Source: Phycisphaerae bacterium
GTDB taxonomy: Bacteria > Planctomycetota > Phycisphaerae > FEN-1346 > JAACEH01
Assembly: GCA_012729015.1 (NCBI GenBank)
Contig: JAAYDY010000012.1
Span: 1 to 64,000 of the forward strand
Reading direction: 5' to 3'
Length of the DNA: 64,000 bases
This document shows positions 7,891 to 15,211 of the stretch, piece after piece. Made by a program: the position numbers and the translations under genes. How positions within the stretch are numbered: the stretch's first letter is position 1; every line of letters starts with the position of its first letter. A model generated the notes under the pieces. It did not search any database, was not told the origin of the DNA, and worked only from the letters and a program-made list of their open reading frames with translations.

Positions 7891-10337
7891 TCGTCCTCCT
7901 CGAAATCTTCCGTTGCCCGCCGCAGTGCCTCACTTACCTCAGGCGATTCGAATGTTCTGTGTGCCGCGAGAATCGAGTCGGCTGTAGACCCCTTGAACGC
8001 CGCAGACAGGTACTCGTACAAGTGAAGCCGCGGCTCGAACTCTGCCGGAAAGTACCGGTCGAGACGGTATGGAACGCCGACTCGCCTGTGCCCTGCAAAG
8101 AGGTCAAGAAGCTGCCGCTCAGTCTGAGGCGGCAAATCGTAGGCCTTCAGCACGAGAGCGTCAAGTCGAACGGCCATCAGCAAGAGTTTCTCTGATGCCG
8201 ATGACGACTGGCCCTTGGCGGTTCTATGATACTCGACCACTTGCCGCGTGATCTCGTCAGTCAACTGCTTTGACGCCGCCGGCATAGGCATCCGCTCCAG
8301 GATGCCTGGTAGATTGTGCCTGCTTCGGGCATGTGTGTAAGCAAAGGCATTTGCCAGCGGGGAATTGAGCAGTGCCCACAGGAATTCCAGAGAGACGCGC
8401 TCATCACGGGGACGAATGGCGTTGAAGTTGTTTGTGAACGCGTGGCCTTCGCGGTCGATGATGGCTTTGATTCGCCACGGACCACGACTTGCACGTGCGT
8501 GGTTGAGAAGAATCTGTGGCAATCTATCTGCTCCAAGGCGGGCGGGCTGCATGACCTCAGGAGAGATGTTCAGCCAGACTTCTGGCGGGTGGGCGTGCGT
8601 TTGCAGCGACCTGCCCAGTCGCATGAACCCCCTAACGGCCACCGGGAAAGGTTCCGCAGACGAGCGCAATATCTTCTTGGACAAGCTGGAGCGATAGGAC
8701 AGCCCCTCTCCGACCTCGGCGAACTCCTGCAGGTGAGGCAGCGATGTGGTGTAGCGCCAAACCTCGGGCAAGTCCGGCAACACAAACTCAGCTTGCGAGG
8801 AACTACAGATGGACTGCTGCGATACGTTTCGCCAGGTTGAAACACTGTAATCCAGACGAAACGCGTCCATATCCCACTCCCGAACCCGCCGGTACGAGAC
8901 GGCGTGCAGATTTCGGGGAGCTCTTACCCGCCGGCCCATGAGGATAGCGGAATCGGCGTCCGAGAAAGAGAATACCTTGTCAGGGAAAAGGCATATCTCC
9001 TTGAGCTCGAATTGCTCGCAGAGCAGGTGGCGAAGATCACTGGCGTTCGTGCCGTACAGAATCCCCTGGGGCACGACGAAGCCAAAGACACCCCGCATGC
9101 GCAACTGCGGCAGAACCTGGCTCAAGACCTCGGCCGTCTTGTTGATGTGGGCGACGGCGGCGCCTCTGGCTGAATACCCCTCGCGGTCCTGGCGCGAGAA
9201 GTCCTCGAAGGGGGGATTTCCAAGCAACACCGAGGCCTGCTGAGCCTTGTTCGTGAGAAGAGAACCGGTAAACATATCGCTGCAGACCAAGTCCCATCCG
9301 TTCGGATTGGGAATATCCGCCAAGGTCAGGGACAGTCGGGCGATCTCGACCGCAAACGAGTCGATCTCCACCCCGTGCAGGTGCTTCCTCAGGTACTGCT
9401 TGCGATCCGCCTGCCTCTCGGGCGGTAGCAACTCCTTCAGCAGTCGCATGGCGGCAACCAGAAAAGCTGCGTGGCCACAGGCCGGCTCGAACACGTCGCG
9501 TTCGTCCTCGGGAATCTCCTGTATCCACGGGGCGAGCTTCCACACCAGATAGTCAACCAGGTACTGGGGCGTGCTATGTGTCCCGAGCGCGGCGCGAGTC
9601 TCACTGGTGATGAGTGCGCTTTCGTACACGTGGGCCAGCGATTCGGTGGTCACGTGGCCCAAATGGCTGAAGCGGTGGATTTCGTCCGCCGCAGCCTCAA
9701 GCGCCCTTTGCTGACGAGGGTTCACGATATCGATGCTGCGTGAGCCGCTATCACGCGAGTCGTAGTGCCGTGCAACCTTGGCGAAGACGTCCTCCACATT
9801 GCCGAAATCGAGCGTGATGAATCCTGGAACCCTCTTGTCTTGGAGTATCTTGGCGGCCAGAAGCCAGAACACAGACTTGAGGAGCCAGTGTCCGCTCTCG
9901 ACGGACACGTCCGACTTTCTGGGCCAGAGAGAACGGCGAAGGTTATGAACGACCCTTTCGATCAGCCCGGTCAGCCGCTCTCCAATCTCCCGCTCGACGA
10001 CAGGCATCAGCCCCGCATCCACGAAGCTCAATTGAAACTGCTGGTCGAGTCGCCCCCATGTCTTGGCGCGGAAAACCGCCTCGGGGGCGAGATCGCCCGC
10101 ACGCTTTCGGAAAAACGCCTCGGCTTTCTCGTGCGGTATCTGTTCTGCCAGTTCCGCGTTGTTGCCGTGCTGCGTCCAGAGCTCCAGCGTCTGAGGAGTG
10201 ATGGCAATGACCAGCGGCGCCCCAAGTTCGCGGCACGAGACGACCTCGGAACGAACATCTCCGGCGGGCACCTGAATTGTGGCCACGCACGCAGAGCGGG
10301 CATCCATTGGCTCGTGGGCAAAAGCGACGAGAGGCAC
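7887..10337 (-). CDS. Large N6-adenine DNA methyltransferase (type I HsdM / type IIG / PglX-like)
   Basis: An 816-aa adenine methyltransferase. Motif I is FEPACGHAAFL near residue 290. The catalytic motif IV is LLGNPPFEDFS near residue 370, followed by GVFGFVVPQGILYG and a C-terminal half likely to hold target recognition. The N-terminal 250 residues are helical and not a clear nuclease. The first standard start in frame is the GTG at 10337. However, the frame stays open upstream to about 10463, and the extra residues (VQRVKRYLASL, YSDSLLRADFRFGSDK) look like genuine protein, so the real N-terminus is probably about 36 residues longer. It is coupled to the PIN RNase. No BREX or type I partner genes are present. 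Confidence 0.85.
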   Translation of the reverse strand: MPLVAFAHEPMDARSACVATIQVPAGDVRSEVVSCRELGAPLVIAITPQTLELWTQHGNNAELAEQIPHEKAEAFFRKRAGDLAPEAVFRAKTWGRLDQQFQLSFVDAGLMPVVEREIGERLTGLIERVVHNLRRSLWPRKSDVSVESGHWLLKSVFWLLAAKILQDKRVPGFITLDFGNVEDVFAKVARHYDSRDSGSRSIDIVNPRQQRALEAAADEIHRFSHLGHVTTESLAHVYESALITSETRAALGTHSTPQYLVDYLVWKLAPWIQEIPEDERDVFEPACGHAAFLVAAMRLLKELLPPERQADRKQYLRKHLHGVEIDSFAVEIARLSLTLADIPNPNGWDLVCSDMFTGSLLTNKAQQASVLLGNPPFEDFSRQDREGYSARGAAVAHINKTAEVLSQVLPQLRMRGVFGFVVPQGILYGTNASDLRHLLCEQFELKEICLFPDKVFSFSDADSAILMGRRVRAPRNLHAVSYRRVREWDMDAFRLDYSVSTWRNVSQQSICSSSQAEFVLPDLPEVWRYTTSLPHLQEFAEVGEGLSYRSSLSKKILRSSAEPFPVAVRGFMRLGRSLQTHAHPPEVWLNISPEVMQPARLGADRLPQILLNHARASRGPWRIKAIIDREGHAFTNNFNAIRPRDERVSLEFLWALLNSPLANAFAYTHARSRHNLPGILERMPMPAASKQLTDEITRQVVEYHRTAKGQSSSASEKLLLMAVRLDALVLKAYDLPPQTERQLLDLFAGHRRVGVPYRLDRYFPAEFEPRLHLYEYLSAAFKGSTADSILAAHRTFESPEVSEALRRATEDFEEDE

Positions 10338-10442
10338 GACCTTATCGCTGCCGAACCGGAAATCCGCGCGTAGCAGGGAGTCGCTGTAGCCACACAGCGA
10401 CGCCAGGTACCGTTTGACGCGTTGAACTATCAGCGTTGACGT

Positions 10443-10461
10443 GATGGCCGCTTTCCTCCCC
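10443..10461 (-). promoter_or_regulatory. Strong Shine-Dalgarno with no canonical start codon (possible ATC start of the methyltransferase)
   Basis: On the minus strand GGGGAGG (10461-10455) stands 9 nt before ATC (10445-10443), which is in frame with the methyltransferase. There is no ATG, GTG or TTG between it and the GTG at 10337. This is either a rare ATC start or a sequence change at the start codon. Confidence 0.35.
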
Positions 10462-10559
10462 GCAGTCTTTCAGTAGTCGCGGTACTTCTATCTTCGTCAT
10501 TCGGACGGCTGCGTCAATAGTCCCGCCGCCGCTGGGTGCCGCCGCTGGGCATCGGGGGG

Positions 10560-11618
10560 TCAAAGCAAGTGATAATACCCAGGATGCTCCGATCGGTCAA
10601 ACCCGATCAGCCCGGCGTCGGACAATTCGCCGAGCACCCGCTTGGCCGTCCGGATGCTGATGCCGAATTCCTTCTCGACTTCCAGACGCGTGACCTTGCC
10701 CTCGGCCGCCAGCCGGGCCAACACCCACCGTTGCTTCTCGCAGAGCCGCAGGACCGGTTTGGCAGAGGTTCCACCTGGTTCGGCCTTTACCGACGACTGG
10801 CCCGTCAGGGTGCCGACTTCGTCGTAGACCTCGACGACGATCCAGTCCTGCAGGAAATACCCCTGCTCGTCGTTGTCGATCACATCGTTCTGCTTGCAGG
10901 TCCGGCCCACCTGCTTCCGCATGATCTTGGTGATGCGGGACCGCAGGCTGCCGACGGCGCGGATCAGCGTGTTCTGCTCGGGCTCCGGGTCCAGCTTCCC
11001 GGCCAGCACGCGACTGCCCAGGTGAACGGGTTTGCCGTGGCGGTTCTTCTCCCGCAGCGACTGCAGGATCCCCCACGCCAGACCCTGCCGGCTCTCCTCG
11101 GCGATGGTCTCGCCGCACAGGTCAATGCGGTGCGGATGAAACGCCAACACGCCGCCCTCGAACGGCAGGAGCGATTCCTCCGCGCCCCCGGCGGCGGCCG
11201 TCAGGCGGAACCGGCGGTGCTTGGTCATGACCTCCTCGATGACGGCAGCCAGCGTTCGGCCGAACGCCGGAAAGGGCTTCGAGATGCTGCCGTCGACGCC
11301 GATCTCCTGCAGGTCCGTGAGCATGTCGACGCACTGCTGGTGGTACGCCGTCATGAGGATGACGGGCACCGCGCCCCGCCCCTTGCGCTCCTGAATCTGC
11401 CGCAGCAGGTTCTTGCCGAACTCTGGCGAGTCCTTGCCGCCGGCCCGCGAGGGAATCTGCAGGTCCAGCAGGATCAGGTCGTAGTCGTTGGATGCCAGCA
11501 GGCCATTGGCCTCCTGCTGGTGTTGGGCCCAGTCGCTCTCGTGGCCCAGCGAAGCCAGGCAGTCGTCGATAGTCTCGGTCTTGATCTTGCGGTCATCTTC
11601 CACCACCAGCACTTTCAC
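10560..11618 (-). CDS. Response regulator with receiver, OmpR-like winged helix and C-terminal HTH
   Basis: The N-terminal receiver begins VKVLVVEDD, has the phospho-acceptor Asp in LILLDLQIP near residue 48, the Thr of ILMTAY, and the Lys of SKPF. The middle region (GSLRSRITKIMRK, then VIDNDEQGYFL) looks like an OmpR/PhoB-type winged helix. The last 60 residues (LRLCEKQRWVLARLAAEG, ISIRTAKRVLGELSDAGLI) form a second HTH. The GTG at 11618 overlaps the stop of the kinase gene (GTGA), so kinase and regulator form a pair. The two DNA-binding modules are unusual and suggest transcriptional control, not merely phosphate buffering. Its targets are unknown, but its own operon is the obvious candidate. 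Confidence 0.85.
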   Translation of the reverse strand: MKVLVVEDDRKIKTETIDDCLASLGHESDWAQHQQEANGLLASNDYDLILLDLQIPSRAGGKDSPEFGKNLLRQIQERKGRGAVPVILMTAYHQQCVDMLTDLQEIGVDGSISKPFPAFGRTLAAVIEEVMTKHRRFRLTAAAGGAEESLLPFEGGVLAFHPHRIDLCGETIAEESRQGLAWGILQSLREKNRHGKPVHLGSRVLAGKLDPEPEQNTLIRAVGSLRSRITKIMRKQVGRTCKQNDVIDNDEQGYFLQDWIVVEVYDEVGTLTGQSSVKAEPGGTSAKPVLRLCEKQRWVLARLAAEGKVTRLEVEKEFGISIRTAKRVLGELSDAGLIGFDRSEHPGYYHLL

Positions 11619-12751
11619 TCGCCACCTCCCTCGCCGGGGTCGCGCATCGGGAGGGTAATCACGACGCACGTGCCGCGGTCCAGTTCGCTGTCGATGGTCA
11701 CCGACCCGTCATGGGCCGTAACGTACCTGTGCACCAAGCTGAGCCCCCAGCCCGAACTGGAGCGTTTGTTCTTGTTCGGTCCGGTGGGCGTGAACGAGCG
11801 GAGTTCCTTCAGCACCTCGGGTTCGATACCCGGGCCGTTGTCGGCGACCGTCAGATGCGCCTCGTAGCCCTCGACGGTCACCCGTACGTCGATGCGCCCC
11901 GTCCGCAGCATATCGGCGTCCCGGTCGGCGAAAGATTCCATGGCGTTTTCAATGACATTTGTCAGGGCCAGAATGATCAGTCGCCGCGAAACCCGCGGCT
12001 GGATCGTCGGCACCGGCGCCACAACGACCTTGACTGCTGTCGGGTCGTGCCGCTGGGCCACGAGGCCTCCGCGGGCCTTCTCGACGGCCTGGTCGATCAT
12101 CTGCCGCAGGTCCTCGGGGTGGCGTTGGACCGGCAGCGGCTTGGTGAACTGCTCCATGGCCTCGATGGTCCGTCGCAGGTGGTCGATGTCCTCGCGGATG
12201 GAGCCTACCCGGCCTCCGCCGCCGTGTTCGACCGCCAAGGCCGCGGCATTGGCCGTCAGCGTCGTCAGGATGCTCCGCACGTCGTGGGCCACGGCCGAGG
12301 CCAGCATGGCGTAGCGCTGGTCCGCCAGCGTCCGGACCCTGGCCGCAACCCGCGGCCCGTGCTGCCGGGCCAACTCGTCAAGCCCTTCGGCATAGTCACG
12401 GGACTCGTTGCGTCTGCGACCGGATGCCTGCCGAGCCTTTCGCTGGCGGGCAAGGCTCCGTTCAGCATGGCCCCGGACGTAGCTGTTGCAGTCCCGGCGG
12501 AACATCGCCACATAGCGGCTGCAGGCCTCGTCGCCGAGGAGGTGGACCATGCGGGCGACCTCCAGCCGCACCGTCCAGTCCGGGTCGCGGGCCAGCGCCT
12601 CGACCAGTTCGGCCACAGCCGGCTCGCCGCCGGCGTCGTGGCAAAGGATGGCGTCGGCCACGGTGGTTGCCAGGCGACGGCGCTCGTCGGCCGGGAGGGC
12701 GTCAGGTCGCTCGGTTAGCACGCGATGGGCTTCGGTCAGGCTCAATGGCAT
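11615..12751 (-). CDS. Soluble histidine kinase with N-terminal HEAT-like repeats
   Basis: The first 110 residues are HEAT-like (DPDWTVRLEVARMVHLLGD, then NSYVRGHAERSLARQR) and probably sense a protein or nucleic-acid ligand. The dimerisation/phosphotransfer helix follows with ASAVAHDVRSILTTL (H-box). The ATPase part has the N-box NVIENAMESF, the G1 box DNGPGI and the G2 box GWGLSLVHRY. No membrane segment is seen, so it acts in the cytosol. I prefer the ATG at 12751; a TTG at 12766 would overlap the upstream ATPase stop. It is sandwiched between the ATPase gene and its response regulator, which argues that it reads the state of the ATPase. Confidence 0.87.
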   Translation of the reverse strand: MPLSLTEAHRVLTERPDALPADERRRLATTVADAILCHDAGGEPAVAELVEALARDPDWTVRLEVARMVHLLGDEACSRYVAMFRRDCNSYVRGHAERSLARQRKARQASGRRRNESRDYAEGLDELARQHGPRVAARVRTLADQRYAMLASAVAHDVRSILTTLTANAAALAVEHGGGGRVGSIREDIDHLRRTIEAMEQFTKPLPVQRHPEDLRQMIDQAVEKARGGLVAQRHDPTAVKVVVAPVPTIQPRVSRRLIILALTNVIENAMESFADRDADMLRTGRIDVRVTVEGYEAHLTVADNGPGIEPEVLKELRSFTPTGPNKNKRSSSGWGLSLVHRYVTAHDGSVTIDSELDRGTCVVITLPMRDPGEGGGE

Positions 12752-12762
12752 TCCCGTGGCTC

Positions 12763-14661
12763 TCAATAGTTGTACCGGTCCTTTCGACGGACGAAGGCTT
12801 CCTTGCCACCTTCCAGCAGGTTGATGATCTCGGCTTTGCAGTCATCCACCGAGCCGTGGTTGGCCAGCTGCGACCGCTCCCCGTTGCTGGTGAGCACGTA
12901 GACCCCCGATGCCTCGCCGAGGACGGGGATGTTCGGGTTGTGCGTATTGAGGATGATCTGCCGGTTTTTCTTCACGCGGTGGATAGCCTGGACCACCGTC
13001 TCGAAGATGTAGCGGTTGTCGAGATTGTCCTCGGGCTGGTCCACCAGGAGCGGGTTGTCGCTTTCCAGCAACAGGATCGGCAGGATGGTCGTGCACTTCT
13101 GCCCGGTCGACAGCTCCAACGAGTTCCGCCACTGGTCGCCCTCCAGGAGTTCGATCCGCGGCAGGTCGGCCAGTTCGAGGGTCTCCAACTGGAGTTCGAC
13201 TTCCAGTCGCCCCAGGGCCTCCATCACCTTCGGCACCTGACTCTCTCCCAGTTCGGCCTGCTCCAGCAGGTCGCCGGCCCGGCCTTCCCGGACCATGCGG
13301 GCCAGTTCACAGGGCGGCACGTAGTCGGCGATTTTCCTGGCAGCCGGGTTGTACTGCCCGACGAACCCCTTCATCCAGCCGGCCAGTGCCTGCTGGTAAC
13401 CCGACCGGTCGCCGCACTGCTCGATCCGCACGCGGACGGGAGAGGTCGCTCCGGCGTTGATCCACTCGGCCACGCGCTGCCGCAGGGCAAACCGTTCGTT
13501 CCACAAGGCGCTCAACTGGCCCGCCAGGGCGGCCCGTTCGCGGTAGAGTTCCTCCAGCTTGCCCTCCAGGTCCGCCTTGCGGCGGCCCTTGGCCAGGAGG
13601 TCGTTCCGCTTCTTCTCCAGTTCCGCCCGCTCGGTCGCCGCGCCGCGGGCCTGGTCATGGCGGGTGATCAGGTCGCGGAAGGCCAGTTCCTGCTGCCGGT
13701 GGGCGGCCAGGAGCGTCTCAGCCAGTTCGCCAAGTTCCTCCGCGCCCGACTCGAGCGCCGCGGCGGCCTTGCCGAACAGGCGGTCCAACTCGCTGCCCAG
13801 CGATTCCAGACGCTCATGTATGCCGATCATCAACTGACCGTTGGGGCCGTCGAAGAGCGACGGATCGAACGTGGATCGAACCTGCTGCCCAAACTGCCCC
13901 TGGGAATCGCCAAGCCAGTCGCCGTACTTGCGGATCAGGTCGCGAGCCTCCTCGACCGCCTGGACCTCGCGGCCGCGCAGGGCCCGGTGCTCGTGGGCGG
14001 TGTTGACCTCGTCGCCGGTCTGCTCGCCCTGGTCGGCGGCAAGGGCGGCGATCTTGGCCTCGACGAACTGGATGGTGCCGACCTCGTCGGTCAGGCTCTC
14101 AATCTGCCGGCTGTGCGTAACGATGATCCCGGCGTTCGCCTCCAGCTTGGCACGCACTGCCGAGAGCTTGCGGCCGACCTCGGCGATTCCGCCGGCGGCG
14201 AAGCGGTCGATCAGTTCCAACTGCGACTGCGGACTGTCGGCGATGTTCTCGATCTCGTTCTGGCTGAAGATGTCGGCGCTGAACAGGCCGGTCGGACTGA
14301 TGCGGACGTCGGTCGGCTGCTCGTCTGGCGTGAGGACCATCGGCTCGCCGCTGGCCGTGCGGTCGACGATGTACCGCAAGCCCTCCTTGGTCTCGATGGC
14401 CAGGCGGATGCGGCCGTCGCCCAAGTTGCTTCGGACGAGGGCTTCGACCCGCCGGCGGCAGGCCTGGCCGTCCTCGCCGCTCGGGAACTCGTCCAGGGCG
14501 TAGCGGACGAACTCCAGAACGGTCGTTTTGCCCGTGCCGCGGTGGCCAATCAGGCAGTTCAGCCCGTCGGCGAAGTCGATGGCGAGGCCGTCCAGGAAGC
14601 CGCCGACGATGGACAGCGACTGCAGGCGGTGGAAACGGCCGTTGCTGCTGGCGTCGATCAT
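12763..14661 (-). CDS. SMC/RecF-like AAA ATPase (TrlF-like) with coiled coil
   Basis: An ABC-type ATPase of about 632 aa. Walker A is LIGHRGTGKTT near residue 35. A long coiled-coil-like middle (residues about 150-400) follows, then a signature LSTGQKCTTILPILLL and a Walker B of the form LLVDQPEDNLDN, and IILNTHNPNIPVLG. DQPEDNLDN is typical of TrlF/RecF-like proteins found in anti-phage and RNA-repair clusters. The ATG at 14661 is preceded by GGGAG; an upstream reading frame has no binding site. It is first in the operon with the kinase and response regulator. It may sense DNA ends or foreign DNA, or be the effector; the sequence does not decide. Confidence 0.85.
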   Translation of the reverse strand: MIDASSNGRFHRLQSLSIVGGFLDGLAIDFADGLNCLIGHRGTGKTTVLEFVRYALDEFPSGEDGQACRRRVEALVRSNLGDGRIRLAIETKEGLRYIVDRTASGEPMVLTPDEQPTDVRISPTGLFSADIFSQNEIENIADSPQSQLELIDRFAAGGIAEVGRKLSAVRAKLEANAGIIVTHSRQIESLTDEVGTIQFVEAKIAALAADQGEQTGDEVNTAHEHRALRGREVQAVEEARDLIRKYGDWLGDSQGQFGQQVRSTFDPSLFDGPNGQLMIGIHERLESLGSELDRLFGKAAAALESGAEELGELAETLLAAHRQQELAFRDLITRHDQARGAATERAELEKKRNDLLAKGRRKADLEGKLEELYRERAALAGQLSALWNERFALRQRVAEWINAGATSPVRVRIEQCGDRSGYQQALAGWMKGFVGQYNPAARKIADYVPPCELARMVREGRAGDLLEQAELGESQVPKVMEALGRLEVELQLETLELADLPRIELLEGDQWRNSLELSTGQKCTTILPILLLESDNPLLVDQPEDNLDNRYIFETVVQAIHRVKKNRQIILNTHNPNIPVLGEASGVYVLTSNGERSQLANHGSVDDCKAEIINLLEGGKEAFVRRKDRYNY

Positions 14662-15211
14662 GTGTCTCTCCCGAGGTACGCCGTCGTCGGCACGCGGCGC
14701 GCGAAGGCCCGCGTGAAGGCAGGTCAAGAGACCGCCATGCTGGCAACGGCTGTGTCACTGAAATCGGATGGTCCGGTCGGCCCTTCTGGCTTCGCTACAA
14801 GGTCAGGATGAACCAGTCATCGCCTTTCCTCACAAGAGCCAGTCGGCCCACTACCCGGATGGGCGGGATTCGCCGGTTAGGTATAAGTTAGCACAAGAAG
14901 TCGTGATTGTCAAGCTTAAGCCGCGGAAAAGGCGCAAGGAGTCGTAACTGTTTGTTTTCAAAAGTGTTGTAAACCAGTGGTGCTACGGTTCGGAGTGAGA
15001 TTCCGAAAGTCGGGTGCTCTTTCTGCATCGGAATGGACGGTTGGCTGGACGTTTCTTGTGGTGGTGCCGCGACACGGAGACCGCCGCACATTCGCTATCT
15101 GCAGCAGCGTGGGAGCAAGTGGAAGAGGAAAACAGCGGGGAAACGGCGCTGTAATCAAGACGCTCAACAGAGCGACCTGTTGACGGCATCATGGTGCCTC
15201 GTCTCTGCCAT
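14662..15211. other. Intergenic region upstream of the ATPase-kinase-regulator operon; no convincing gene
   Basis: About 550 nt between the end of the HEAT-repeat gene and the start of the ATPase gene, both minus strand. Base composition drops to AT-richer values between about 14,880 and 15,000. A putative minus-strand promoter is listed separately. A 67-codon minus-strand frame (14888-15091) lacks support and is not called. Confidence 0.45.
14885..14913 (-). promoter_or_regulatory. Putative promoter of the ATPase-kinase-regulator operon
   Basis: On the minus strand a perfect TTGACA (14913-14908) is followed after 17 nt by TAACTT (14890-14885), a 3/6 match to the -10. It would leave a leader of about 215 nt before the ATPase ATG, long enough for regulation. 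Confidence 0.4.

Noticed and set aside
7887..10337. Methyltransferase as PglX of a BREX system
   Set aside because: None of the other BREX genes (PglZ, BrxC, BrxL, BrxA, BrxB) is present in the window.
10536..11867. Plus-strand frame over the response regulator
   Set aside because: Receiver and winged-helix motifs lie on the minus strand; the plus frame shows only low-complexity Gly/Leu/Arg character.
12424..14811. Very long open frame on the plus strand opposite the SMC-like ATPase and kinase genes
   Set aside because: It is the mirror of a GC-rich gene; composition is Arg/Gly/Leu/Val-rich without motifs, while the minus strand has clear ATPase motifs.
14888..15091. Small minus-strand gene of 67 codons
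   Set aside because: No ribosome site, no homology-like features, and it overlaps the putative promoter of the ATPase operon.
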